From PNOJ01 sp016706845 (GTDB lineage Bacteria > Krumholzibacteriota > Krumholzibacteriia > LZORAL124-64-63): 64,000 nt of DNA. Shown one piece after another: positions 45,550-55,025 of the stretch. The stretch lies in the NCBI GenBank assembly GCA_016706845.1, contig JADJIV010000022.1, positions 1 to 64,000 on the forward strand, given 5' to 3'. Both the position numbers and the translations under genes were made by a program. A model generated the notes under the pieces. The model worked only from the letters and a program-made list of their open reading frames with translations, was not told where the DNA came from and ran no database searches. The stretch's first letter is position 1. Each line of letters opens with the position of its first letter.

Positions 45550-45576
45550 TTATCGTCGGGCGGGGGGCGCACTTTA
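45550..45576 (-). promoter_or_regulatory. Sigma-28 (FliA)-like promoter for motAB
   Basis: Minus strand: TAAA (45573-45576), 15-base spacer, GACGATAA (45550-45557). The flagellar sigma-28 consensus is TAAA-N15-GCCGATAA, so one of 12 positions differs and the spacing is exact. Placement directly before motA supports function. Confidence 0.65.
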
Positions 45577-45713
45577 ACCCGGAATGCCTTGCCGTGCCGG
45601 ATGTTGCCGCGTCGCGCCCGCGGCGGGCCGGATTCCGGACCGGGCGCAGGCCGCCGGGGCGCCGTGCGGCGCAATTCGTTGCTATGAATACGGATAGAAG
45701 ACTCGCGGCCCGG

Positions 45714-47213
45714 TCAGGCCGCCGGCGGGCGCCCGCGCAGGCGGCTGTGGCGGCGGCCGTAGGCCAGGTAGATCACCAGGCCGATGGCCAGCCAGACGAG
45801 CAGCCGCCACCAGTTGGCCACCGGCAGCGAGAACATCAGCATCAGGCAGGAGGCGATCCCCAGCAGCGGCACCACCGGGACCCAGGGGCAGCGGAAGGGG
45901 CGCGCGGCCCGCGGTTCGATGCGGCGCATGACCGGCACCGCGGCGCAGACGATCACGAAGGCGAACAGCGTCCCGATGTTGGTCATGTGCAGCAGGGAAT
46001 CGATGGGCAGGAAACCGGCGAGCAGCACGACGAAGCCGCCGACGGCCAGCGTGCTCTTCCAGGGCGTGCGGAAGCGCGGGTGCACGGCCCCGAAGAACCG
46101 CGGCGAGATGAGCCCGTCGCGGGCCATGGCCAGCATCACGCGCGGCGCGCTGAGCAGCATCACCAGCAGCACCGACGTGATGCCGGCGACGCCGGCCGCG
46201 GCGATCAGGAAGCGCGCGTGGCCGAGCCCGCGCTGCGCGAAGGCCTGCGAAACGCCGGCGTTGGCGTCGATGGTGTCGTAGGGCACCATCCCGGTCAGCA
46301 CGACCACCACCCCGACGTAGAGCACCGTGCAGACCAGCAGCGAGACGATGATCCCCAGCGGCACGTCGCGCTGCGGCCGGCGCGCCTCCTCCGCGTGCGT
46401 GGACACCGAGTCGAAGCCCAAAAACGCGAAGAAGATGATCGCCGCGCCGGCGAGCATGCCCACGGGCGTGCCCGCGGCCGAGGTCTGCCCGAACAAGGGC
46501 GTGCCGAAGAAGCCGACGCCCGTCCAGCCGTAGGGGGCGAAGTCGCGCGTCCAGTTGGCGGGGTCGACGTAGAAGGCGCCGACGATGATCACGAAGAGCA
46601 CCGCCGACACCTTGACCCCCACCATCGCGAGGTTGAAGCGGGCGCTCTCGCGGATGCCCTTGACCAGCACCGCGGTGACGGCCGCGACGACCAGCACCGC
46701 CGGCAGGTTGACGTACGAGCCGGTCCGCACGAATTCCCCGGCGGCGCCGTCGTAGCGCAGCGCCGCGCCCCCCAGGGCCGCCGGCACCCGCCAGCCGATG
46801 CCGGCGATCACCTCCTGGAAGTAGCTGGACCAGCCGTTGGCCACCGTGGCCGCGCCGACGGCGTACTCGAGGATCAGGTCCCAGCCGATGATCCAGGCGA
46901 ACAGCTCGCCCAGGGTGGCGTAGGCGTAGGTGTAGGCGCTGCCGGCCACCGGCGCCAGCGAGGCGAACTCGGCGTAGCAGAGGGCGGCGAAGACGCAGGT
47001 GATCCCGGCCACGACGTAGGAGAGCATCAGCGCCGGCCCGGCCACGTGGCGCGCCGCCTCGCCCGTGGCCACGAAGATGCCCGCCCCGATGACGGCCCCG
47101 ATCCCCAGGCTGGTCAGCGTGGCGGGTCCCAGGCAGCGGCGCAGGCGGTTGTCGCCGGCCATGTCGTCGAGCAGGTCCTGCAGGGGCTTGCGGGCGAAGA
47201 TCTGCCGGGGCAC
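45714..47213 (-). CDS. APC-family cationic amino acid transporter-like permease
   Basis: 499 residues from GTG after AAGGAGACC. The start (RKPLQDLLDD...NRLRRCLGPATLTSLGIGAVI) and the substrate motif GAGIFVATG are typical of the CAT branch (YfnA/CAT-1-like), with about 12 to 14 helices and the FDSVSTHAEEARRPQRDVP loop. It probably imports basic or branched amino acids. Divergent from the DedA gene. Confidence 0.88.
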   Translation of the reverse strand: MPRQIFARKPLQDLLDDMAGDNRLRRCLGPATLTSLGIGAVIGAGIFVATGEAARHVAGPALMLSYVVAGITCVFAALCYAEFASLAPVAGSAYTYAYATLGELFAWIIGWDLILEYAVGAATVANGWSSYFQEVIAGIGWRVPAALGGAALRYDGAAGEFVRTGSYVNLPAVLVVAAVTAVLVKGIRESARFNLAMVGVKVSAVLFVIIVGAFYVDPANWTRDFAPYGWTGVGFFGTPLFGQTSAAGTPVGMLAGAAIIFFAFLGFDSVSTHAEEARRPQRDVPLGIIVSLLVCTVLYVGVVVVLTGMVPYDTIDANAGVSQAFAQRGLGHARFLIAAAGVAGITSVLLVMLLSAPRVMLAMARDGLISPRFFGAVHPRFRTPWKSTLAVGGFVVLLAGFLPIDSLLHMTNIGTLFAFVIVCAAVPVMRRIEPRAARPFRCPWVPVVPLLGIASCLMLMFSLPVANWWRLLVWLAIGLVIYLAYGRRHSRLRGRPPAA

Positions 47214-47313
47214 GCGGTCTCCTTCGCGGTCGGGGCGCCGGACCGGCGGAGTCTAGAGGGTCGGCGCGGCCGCGGCAACCGCCGATCGCGGGAGCGCCGA
47301 TCACGGGCGTGTC

Positions 47314-47342
47314 TTGCCGGACCGGGCGAAAGCGCCTAGTCT
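47314..47342 (+). promoter_or_regulatory. Possible promoter for the DedA-amylase pair
   Basis: TTGCCG (47314-47319), 17-base spacer, TAGTCT (47337-47342), about 52 bases before the ATG at 47395. Confidence 0.45.
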
Positions 47343-47394
47343 ACGGGATCGCCGCTTCGACGCGGCCCAAACCTCACCCGCGGAGAGACGACGC

Positions 47395-48032
47395 ATGGGC
47401 ATCACCGGGAATTCGTCGCCGAGCACGCCACCGCGTTCATCGACGCCACGGGCTACGCCAGCGTCTTCTGGCTGATGGTGCTGGAGAGCATGGTCTTCCC
47501 CATCCCGAGCGAGGCGGTCATGCCCTTCGCCGGCTTCCTGATCACCACCGGGCGCTTCACGCTCTTCGGGGTCATCGTCGCCAGCACCCTGGGCAGCATC
47601 GTGGGCTCGCTGCTCTCCTACGCCATGGGCGCCTTCGGCGGCGAGCCCTTCTTCCGCCGCTTCGGCAAGTACTTCCTGCTGGACATGCACGAACTCGAGG
47701 CGACCCAGCGCTACTTCCGCAAGCACGGCCAGATCACGATCCTCACCTGCCGCTTCATCCCCGTGGTGCGGCACCTGATCTCGATCCCGGCCGGCGTCGG
47801 CCGCATGCGCCTGCTGCCGTTCCTGATCTTCACGACGATCGGCGCCGGCCTCTGGAACACCGCCCTGGCCCTGGCCGGCGCGGCGCTGAAGCAGAACTGG
47901 GAAGCGGTGATGGAGCACAGCCACGCCATCGACGTGGCCGTGCTGATCATCCTGGCCGCGCTGGCGGCGGTGTTCTTCGTGCGGCACTGGCGGCGCTGGA
48001 AGAAGCGGCAGGCCGCCGAGGTGCAACGATGA
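47395..48032 (+). CDS. DedA/SNARE-associated family membrane protein, frameshift near the start
   Basis: About 212 residues. The ATG at 47395 follows GGAGAG, but the conserved sequence (EFVAEHATAFIDATGYASVF) lies in another frame from about base 47411 on, so one base seems to be missing near 47405-47411. The body shows the DedA signatures: ESMVFPIPSEAVMPFAGFLI, the STLGSIVGSLLSYAMGAFGG loop and the CRFIPVVRHLISIPAGVGRM motif. DedA proteins move lipid carriers or phospholipids across the membrane. The stop overlaps the amylase start (ATGA). Confidence 0.85.
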
Positions 48033-49549
48033 CGATCACGACCCCCGACTGGGTCCAGGACGCCGTGTTCTACCAGATCTTCCCCGACCGCTTCGCCCGC
48101 AGCGGCCGCGCCGGCGCCGACGGGCTGCGCCTGGAGCCGTGGGACGCGCCGCCGACCTACCACGGGTTCAAGGGCGGCGACCTCTTCGGCGTCGCCGACC
48201 GCCTGGACTACCTGCAGGACCTGGGCGTCACGGCGCTCTACCTCAACCCGATCTTCGCCTCGGCGGCCAACCACCGCTACCACACCTACGACTACCACCA
48301 CGTCGATCCCGTCCTGGGCGGCGACGCGGCCCTGCGCGAGCTGATCGACCGCGCCCACGCGCGCGGCATGCGCGTGGTGCCGGACGGGGTCTTCAACCAC
48401 ACCGGCCGCGGCTTCTGGCAGTTCCACCACACCCTGGAGAACGGCGCCGCCTCCCCGTACCTCGACTGGTTCCACTTCGACCCCGATCGCCTGCGCGACC
48501 GGCGGCAGATCGTGGCCTATCCCGATCCGGGCTCCGAGCAGGCGCTCGCCAACGGCGCGGGCAGCCTGCGGGCGCTGGGCTACCAGGCGTGGTGGGACCT
48601 GCCCGCCCTGCCCAAGCTCGACACGCGCACGCCGGCGGTGCGCGAGTTCATCTGGGACGTGGCGCGGCGCTGGATCGAGTTCGGCTGCGACGGCTGGCGG
48701 CTGGACGTGCCGCAGGAGATCGACGACGACGGGTTCTGGCGCGAGTTCCGCCGCCGCGTCAAGGACGCCGATCCGGACGCCTACATCGTCGGGGAGATCT
48801 GGCACGAGGCCGGGCGCTGGCTGCGGGGCGACCAGTTCGACGCCGTGATGAACTATCCGGTCGCGCAGGCCTGCCTCGGCTTCTTCGGCGGCGACCGCCT
48901 CGACCTGGCCGAGACCCGCCGCGCCGGCGGCTACCGCGACCTGCAACCGCTGGACGCGGAAGGGTTCGCGGCGCGCATCGACGCGGAGCTGGGCCGCTAC
49001 GACCCCCGGGTCACGCAGTCCCAGCTCAACCTGCTGGGCAGCCACGACACGCCACGCTTCGTCACCAGCGTCGGCGGCGACCGCGCCGCGCTGCGGCTGG
49101 CCACCCTGTTCCTGTTCGCCTACCCGGGCGCGCCGTGCATCTACTACGGGGACGAGATCGGCCTGGCGGGCGGCCACGACCCCCACTGCCGCGGCGCCTT
49201 CCCCTGGGATGAGGCGGCGTGGGACCACGAGCTGCACGCCCACGTGCGGCGCTGCGCCGCCTTGCGTCGCGACCATCCGGCGCTGCGTCGCGGCACCTAC
49301 CACCGGCTGTACGCGCAGGACGGCGTGTACGGTTTCGCGCGCCGCCTGGGCGACGAGACGCTGCTGGTCGCCCTGAACGCCGCGACCACCGCGCGCACGA
49401 TCGACCTGCCGCTGCCGGCCGGCGTCCGGCCCGACGCCGTCCTGGCGGATGTGCTGGACGGAGGGGCGCCGACGGTCGCCGTCGCCGGCGTCGCGACGGG
49501 GTTGAGGCTGGCGCCGCGCAGCGGCGTCGTGCTCAAGGTCGCGGGCTGA
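48029..49549 (+). CDS. GH13 alpha-amylase-family glycosidase (neopullulanase/maltodextrinase-like)
   Basis: 506 residues without a signal peptide, so cytoplasmic. It starts at the catalytic barrel (WVQDAVFYQIFPDRFARS). The four GH13 regions are present: VVPDGVFNHTG, DGWRLDVPQE (nucleophile Asp), YIVGEIWHEA (acid Glu) and LLGSHDTPRF (stabilising Asp). YYGDEIGLAGG and a short beta-domain end follow. It lacks the N-terminal domain of many cyclomaltodextrinases. It likely hydrolyses maltodextrins. Coupled by ATGA to the DedA gene, with no obvious functional link. Confidence 0.9.
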   Translation: MTITTPDWVQDAVFYQIFPDRFARSGRAGADGLRLEPWDAPPTYHGFKGGDLFGVADRLDYLQDLGVTALYLNPIFASAANHRYHTYDYHHVDPVLGGDAALRELIDRAHARGMRVVPDGVFNHTGRGFWQFHHTLENGAASPYLDWFHFDPDRLRDRRQIVAYPDPGSEQALANGAGSLRALGYQAWWDLPALPKLDTRTPAVREFIWDVARRWIEFGCDGWRLDVPQEIDDDGFWREFRRRVKDADPDAYIVGEIWHEAGRWLRGDQFDAVMNYPVAQACLGFFGGDRLDLAETRRAGGYRDLQPLDAEGFAARIDAELGRYDPRVTQSQLNLLGSHDTPRFVTSVGGDRAALRLATLFLFAYPGAPCIYYGDEIGLAGGHDPHCRGAFPWDEAAWDHELHAHVRRCAALRRDHPALRRGTYHRLYAQDGVYGFARRLGDETLLVALNAATTARTIDLPLPAGVRPDAVLADVLDGGAPTVAVAGVATGLRLAPRSGVVLKVAG

Positions 49550-49583
49550 AGCGGGATCGTTCCTGCACCCATTGTGAGGAACC

Positions 49584-51320
49584 ATGAAACATCGCGAAGC
49601 GGTCCTGGTCGCGCTCGCACTGACGCTGCTGCCCGGCCTGTCCGGCGCCGCGTCGGCGGATCTGCGCGTCGTCTACGGCATCATCGTCAACGGGCAGGCG
49701 GCGCCCGAGGAGGGGCGCCCCGTCGTCGAGACGGCGGGCGGCGTCGTGCGCGTGAGCAACGAGCCGGCGGCGGGCTGGCGCGACGGCGCGCCGCGCGAGA
49801 CGTCCTACCTCGACTACGGCACCGGCCGCACCTGGCAGACGGCGCTGCTGAAGGACGGCACGCGCTGCACGGTGGAGACGGCCTTCGCCTCGCTGACGCC
49901 GCTGACGCCGACCGACGAGACGGCGACCATCCTGGGCCGTGTCTGCCGCAAGTCGACCTGCGAGATCCGGTCGAACCGGATCGAGGTCTGGCACACCGAA
50001 GGCGACGGCGGGCGGGGCACGCCCACGACGAACCTCGTGGCGCCGCAGGGACTGGTGCTGCGGATCGTGCGCAACGGGAACTACGAGATCGTCGCGCAGT
50101 CGATCGAGCCGGCGACGGGCGAACCGGTCCGGCTGCCGGCCGCGTGGGGCGATGCGGTCGACCTGCCCGCCTACCGTGCGCGGGTGGCCGGGAGCTGGGT
50201 CACCGCGGTGCCGGTCTTCGAGGGCGAGACCATCAACTTCGGCCAGGAGCTCGCGCCGCCCGCCGCGGATGACCCCGCAGCCCCGCGCAGCCCCGTCTAC
50301 CGCCACGCCGGCGGCACCGTGATCCTGCGCCGCGTGCGCCTGCCGCAGGACCTCGACGACGCGACGATCATCGCCGAGCTCGTGCAGTACAGCCGCGGCG
50401 ACGCCTACGACCGCACGGGCTCGGTGTTCGTCGTGCCCGCCGCGCGCGACGGCGACCGCACGACCTTCCTGGACGCGCTGCACCGCGGCGTCGCGGTCCT
50501 GCCGACCGTCGCCGGGCGGGACGGCCGGACCTACCAGGGCATCGTCGCCACCGGCGACTACCAGCCGCCGGTCGAGCTGCTGCGCTTCATCACGCCCTTC
50601 GGCGTGCGCCACTTCAACGACCAGGTCACGGTGCGCGGCATCGCCTGGGAGGACTCCGCCGTCTACCGCGCGGACGTGACCGAGCTGGCCCCGCTGCTGC
50701 GCGGCGACGCCTGGATCGGCGTCTTCATCGGCAACTACGACCAAGGCGGGCACGCCGTCAGCCTGACCCTGCGCTACCACCCCAACCGGCGCGAGGCCGG
50801 CGGCGGGGATGCGCCACGGCGCTTCGCCCTGCCGCTGTTCAACACCTGCAACGTCCTGGAGATGGCCGGCCAGGAGTACGGCCGGATCTTCGCCGCCGAC
50901 TCGCTCACCGTCGACTTCGAGGTGCCCGACGGCGCCCGCGACTGCGTGCTGCGGTTCATCACCACCGGCCACGGCGGCTGGGAGAACGGCGACGAGTTCG
51001 TGCCGAAGGTGAACGAGATCCTCATCGACGGGCGCACCGCGGCGCGCCTGGTTCCCTGGCGCAGCGACTGCGGCGCCTACCGCCGCCTCAACCCCGCCTC
51101 GGGCAACTTCTGGAACGGGATGAGCTCGTCCGACTTCAGCCGCTCGGGCTGGTGCCCGGGGGCAGCCGTGAGCGCGGTGCCGGTGCCGCTGCCGGGGCTG
51201 ACGCCCGGCCGCCACACGGTGCGCGTCGCGATCCCGCTGGGCGAGCCTGAGGGCGACAGCTTCAGCGCCTGGAACGTGTCGGGGGTGCTGGTGGGCGAGC
51301 GGCAGGCGGCGGGGCGGTGA
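49584..51320 (+). CDS. Secreted PNGase F-like peptide-N-glycosidase
   Basis: 578 residues with a signal peptide (LVALALTLLPGLSGAASA) and an extra N-terminal part of about 220 residues. The rest follows the two jelly-roll domains of PNGase F: GDAYDRTGSVFVV, LRFITPFGV, YRADVTELAPLLRGDAWIGV, GHGGWENGDEFVPKVNEILI, and SDCGAYRRLNPASGN ending in SRSGWCPG. By hand alignment with the Elizabethkingia enzyme, as I remember it, the catalytic Asp (YDR) and one Glu (GDEF) are kept while a second Glu is not. It would cut N-glycans from asparagine of glycoproteins outside the cell. Confidence 0.8.
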   Translation: MKHREAVLVALALTLLPGLSGAASADLRVVYGIIVNGQAAPEEGRPVVETAGGVVRVSNEPAAGWRDGAPRETSYLDYGTGRTWQTALLKDGTRCTVETAFASLTPLTPTDETATILGRVCRKSTCEIRSNRIEVWHTEGDGGRGTPTTNLVAPQGLVLRIVRNGNYEIVAQSIEPATGEPVRLPAAWGDAVDLPAYRARVAGSWVTAVPVFEGETINFGQELAPPAADDPAAPRSPVYRHAGGTVILRRVRLPQDLDDATIIAELVQYSRGDAYDRTGSVFVVPAARDGDRTTFLDALHRGVAVLPTVAGRDGRTYQGIVATGDYQPPVELLRFITPFGVRHFNDQVTVRGIAWEDSAVYRADVTELAPLLRGDAWIGVFIGNYDQGGHAVSLTLRYHPNRREAGGGDAPRRFALPLFNTCNVLEMAGQEYGRIFAADSLTVDFEVPDGARDCVLRFITTGHGGWENGDEFVPKVNEILIDGRTAARLVPWRSDCGAYRRLNPASGNFWNGMSSSDFSRSGWCPGAAVSAVPVPLPGLTPGRHTVRVAIPLGEPEGDSFSAWNVSGVLVGERQAAGR

Positions 51321-51330
51321 CCGCCGTGCA

Positions 51331-51360
51331 TTGACGCGGCGGGCGGGGTCGGCGTATGAT
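51331..51360 (+). promoter_or_regulatory. Sigma-70-type promoter for the propeller gene
   Basis: TTGACG (51331-51336), 18-base spacer, TATGAT (51355-51360), 60 bases before the ATG at 51420. A small ATGATG/CATCAT inverted repeat lies around the -10 box. Confidence 0.6.
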
Positions 51361-51419
51361 GACGCCATCATATTGATAACGGGTATCGCAGCACCATCAC
51401 TGCAGCCGGGGAGGCGACC

Positions 51420-54209
51420 ATGTCGCACCGCTCCTTCGCGCGTAGTTTCTTCCGCATGCCCGTTGTCGCTGTCGCGTTCGTTCTGATCGCCGTGGCAGTC
51501 TCCCCGATGGCCGCCGGCGCGACCGGCAACGAGAACTGGTCGAGGGAATTCGGCCGCCAGTACGATCTCGACGGGGGCGTCCTCGCATCGACGATGTTCG
51601 AAGGCCAGCTGATCGTGGGTGGCTATTTCACCTCCAACGGCAGCACGGCGCTCCATGGCGTCGCGCGCTGGAGCGGCACGGGCTGGCGCCCAATGGGCGC
51701 CGGCATCCCCAGCGGCACCGTCAGGTCCCTGGCCGTCTACCAGGGCGCCCTCTACGCGAACGGATGGCGCTGGGATGGCGAGGTTTGGACCAACACCCTG
51801 GTGGTCGACGGGCAGGTGGACTGCCTGGCGGTGCACGATGGTTCGCTTCGTGGCCGGCGGCCTGTTCACGTCAACCCGCGGCGTGCCCGCGGACAACCTG
51901 CTCGCCTGGGACGGCGTCGATGTCGCCGAGCTCGGTGGAGGCTGCAACAACAGGGTCCAGGCCCTGGCCTCCGACGGCGCACGACTCTACGCAGGCGGGT
52001 CCTTCACGCAGGCGGGCGACGTCGCGGCCCAGCGCATCGCCGGCTGGGATGGGACCTCGTGGTCCGACCTCGCCGGGGGCATCAGCGGGGACCTGTTCTG
52101 GTGCTGTGTCGATTATCAAGAGTCGTATACCTACCGGGCGAGCGTCGATGCGCTTCGCTGCCGCCGCCGACGATGGTCTGTACGTCGGCGGCCAGTTCCA
52201 ACTGGCCGGCGGGGACTCCATCTCCGCACTGGCCCGCTGGGACGGCACGACCTGGCACGAACCGGAAGGTCTGGCGCTCGGGGGAGTCTGGGTATGGTAC
52301 GGTGGGAACGCCTACCAGTATTATCCGCCCAATGTCCACGCCCTGGCGACGGACCCTTCCGGCGGGCTCATCGCGGGCGGCAGCTTCAAGGCGCAGAACC
52401 AGCAACATTACGGTCTTGTCCGACACGACGAAGCCGGCTGGAGCGTGGTGGGTGGCGGCACCGGTCCCTACCGGGACGACTCCGCGCCCAGCATCCACAC
52501 GCTGCCGCCTACGCAAACCGGGCTGATCGTGGGCGGCTGGTTCCCGCAGATCGGCGACATCGACGCCGTCAACGCCGCGCGGTGGGATGGATCCGGCTGG
52601 TCGCCGCTCGTCAACGAACACGGGCTGGGCACCGACGGCTACGTCTTCACCAGCCTGGAGTACCAGGGCGACCTGGTCTTCGCCGGCGGCTTCGGGAACG
52701 CGGGCGGGTTGCCGGCCGGTTGCCTCGCCGCATTTCACGATGACCACTGGGAGAACATCGGCGTGCACGGGGTCGCAGGATCCTGGCCGCGGATCCGCGA
52801 TGCATGGTGGAGTTCGAACAGGATCTCGTGGTCGCCGGCAAGCTCACTGCGGCGGACGGCGTTCCTGGTCTCAACATCGCCTCGCTGGGACGGCGTCTCC
52901 CGGCAGGCGATGGGTGCCGGCCTGCCCTGCACCGAAGTGGCCGCGCCTGCGTGCACCAGGGTTGGCTTTACGCGGCCGGCGGGGATCTGCTCTTATCCCC
53001 TCCCACCGCAGGAAGGCGAAGCGACCGCCCAATCAGGGTTTCGTCTATCGCTGGGACGGCGCGACCTGGGAGCAGATCATCGTCACCGACGAGTACCTCG
53101 AAGGGGCGGTGAGCGACCTCGTCTCGTACAACGGGGAACTGATCGTCGCCGGTTCGTTCACGACGGCCAACGAGCAACCCATGCGCGGGTTGCTGGCCTG
53201 GGATGGCACGGCGTGCCGGGAGTTCGGCGGCGGCGTCCTGTACTGGGCCCGCTGCCTGCTGGCGGTCGACGACGACCTCTACGTCGGCGGCAGGCTCATC
53301 GAAACCGGCGATCTGCTCGTGAACAACCTCGCGCGCTGGGACGGCGCGGCCTGGCACGACGTCGCCGGCGGCCTCCGCGGCTTCATGTCCAATTACGGCG
53401 TCTTCACCCTGGCCGAGACGGGAGGCCGCCTCTGCGTCGGCGGACGGGTCTACATGGCCGACGACGTCCCGGCCGACAACGTGGCCATCCTGGATCACGG
53501 TACCTGGAGCGCCCTGGGCAGCGGGGCCGGCCCGACCGTGATCACGCTGGCCTGGCGGCACGGCGACCTGTATGTCGGCGGCGCGATCGATATGGCCGGC
53601 AGCCAGATCGTCGGCGGCATCTCCTGCTGGGACGGACTCGCGGTGCCGGTGGCGGTGTCGGAGTTCAGCGGCCGGCGCGACGGCTTCATGGTGGAACTGC
53701 GGTGGACCGCCTCCCAGGATCTTTCGGGCGGCGGCTTCATCGTCTGGCGTGACGACACCGCAGGCGTACCACAACCGCTGGATGTCGGACCGGTCGTCGA
53801 CGGCGAAGCTTACCTCTGCCGCGATGACGCCGCGCCGGCCGCTGCGACGCTGTACCGTCTGCAGTGGCAGCGCGACGACGGCGCGACCGAGTGGCTGGCG
53901 GAGGCGACCATCGGCGCGGCCGAACTGCCGCGCGCGGTCCGCTTCGCCGGCGTCCATCCCAATCCCTTCAACCCCCGCGTCACGGCCGCCTTCGTCGTCG
54001 GCGCGCCGCAAAGGGTGCGCATCGCCGTCGCGGACGCGCGGGGCCGCGAGGTGGCCGTGCTGGCCGACCGGCAATGCGAAGCCGGCCGGCACGAGGTCGT
54101 CTGGGAGGGACGCGACGGCGACGGCCGCGCGCTGCCGGCGGGCGTCTATTTCCTGAGCCTGAGGGGAGACGACGGGCGGGATACGGTCAAGGTGGTGCTC
54201 GTGCAGTGA
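51420..54209 (+). pseudogene. Secreted kelch/propeller-repeat protein with FlgD-like C-terminus; many frameshifts
   Basis: About 929 residues if all frames are joined. GGGGAGG precedes the ATG and a signal peptide (VVAVAFVLIAVAVSPMAAGA). The body repeats a unit of about 45-60 residues of the form L-Y-V-G-G-x-F-x-x-A-G ... A-R-W-D-G-x-x-W (GLYVGGQFQLAGGDSISALA, DLYVGGRLIETGDLLVNNLA, ARWDGAAWHDVAGGL), a beta-propeller pattern. The end is a FlgD/T9SS-like module (GVHPNPFNPRVTAAFVV, LPAGVYFLSLRG). The sense changes frame near 51843 and 52147 and at least four times between 52795 and 53040, then stays open to 54209. It is a decayed gene or a locally poor sequence. Confidence 0.65.
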
Positions 54210-54237
54210 GAATCCCGGGAAAGTCGGAGGGTGAATC

Positions 54238-54855
54238 TTGATCAACTACCGGATACCGGTCGGCGCCGTTGCGGTGTGCGTGATGTGGTGGTCGTCCGCG
54301 GCATGCCAGCCTCTTCCGCCCGAGGTCGATAGCTACTTCGAGGCGGATCACGAGGGATGGATCGCTACGGGAGGCCAGATCGCCCATCACGACGACGGCG
54401 GGTACGAGAACGGCTACCTCGAATTCGAAGACACCACCGCCGACGACGGCTACCTCACGGCGCCGGTGCAGTACCTGGGAGATCTCAGGGGTTACGTATC
54501 AGGCATCTTCCGCTTCCACCTCAAGACCACCCACGACAACGGCGGGGCGATGCAATCGCTATGGGGCCGCGTGGAAATCCGTTCGGGCCCGTCGATCGCG
54601 ACGATGGACATCGTCCCTCAGGAGCAGCTGGCGGGCTGGACGACATTCATCATGGAACTCTACCCATCACTCTGGGGCTGCGAACCCCTGCAGTGGATAT
54701 CGCTGCTGTCGAACGTAACCGAGATCCGCATCTACGTGGACGCCCAGGAGGGCGTTCTCGATCGCGTCGGCCTCGATCACGTCAGGATGTATCCCGCCGA
54801 GATTCCGACAGAATCCTGGAGCTGGGGCGCGGTCAAGGGGTTGTACGGGCGCTGA
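54238..54855 (+). CDS. Secreted laminin-B-like protein with a W-G-x-V-K-x-x-Y-G-R tail
   Basis: 205 residues from a TTG start that sits nine bases after GGAGGG. The hydrophobic N-terminus (VGAVAVCVMWWSSAAC) could be a signal peptide or a weak lipobox. YFEADHEGWIATGGQIAHHD, YLEFEDTTADDGYLTAPVQY and LGDLRGYVSGIFRFHLKTTH match the laminin B / carbohydrate-binding-like jelly-roll seen in secreted bacterial proteins. It ends in WSWGAVKGLYGR, the third copy of the tail. It lies 28 bases after the propeller gene and may share its transcript. Ligand unknown; a glycan is plausible. Confidence 0.72.
   Translation: MINYRIPVGAVAVCVMWWSSAACQPLPPEVDSYFEADHEGWIATGGQIAHHDDGGYENGYLEFEDTTADDGYLTAPVQYLGDLRGYVSGIFRFHLKTTHDNGGAMQSLWGRVEIRSGPSIATMDIVPQEQLAGWTTFIMELYPSLWGCEPLQWISLLSNVTEIRIYVDAQEGVLDRVGLDHVRMYPAEIPTESWSWGAVKGLYGR
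54817..54855 (+). other. C-terminal tail, copy 3 (WSWGAVKGLYGR)
   Basis: Last 12 residues plus stop. W, G, V, K, Y and R align with copies 1 and 2; one Gly is inserted before the final Arg. Confidence 0.5.
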
Positions 54856-54918
54856 TTCTTCAAGAGACCAGTCGATCGCGTATACGGCGGATTGGGTAAC
54901 CGCGCACAAATAACGTGA

Positions 54919-54962
54919 CCGGCCACACCCGATACCAACGACACGATCAGGATGCCGAGGCG
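54919..54962 (-). pseudogene. Remnant of an nhaA 3' end
   Basis: 38 of 44 bases match positions 57968-58011 inside the intact nhaA, in the same orientation. On the minus strand it reads RLGILIVSLVSGVAG against RLGILVGSLVSGVAG in NhaA. It lies in the 170-base gap after the kinase stop codon, without start or further similarity, and probably records a lost or displaced nhaA copy. Confidence 0.65.
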
Positions 54963-55025
54963 ATGGCGCGGTGGCCGGATGCCGGCCGACGTGACGGCGA
55001 TGAGAACGCCGCGAACGCCGCCCGC

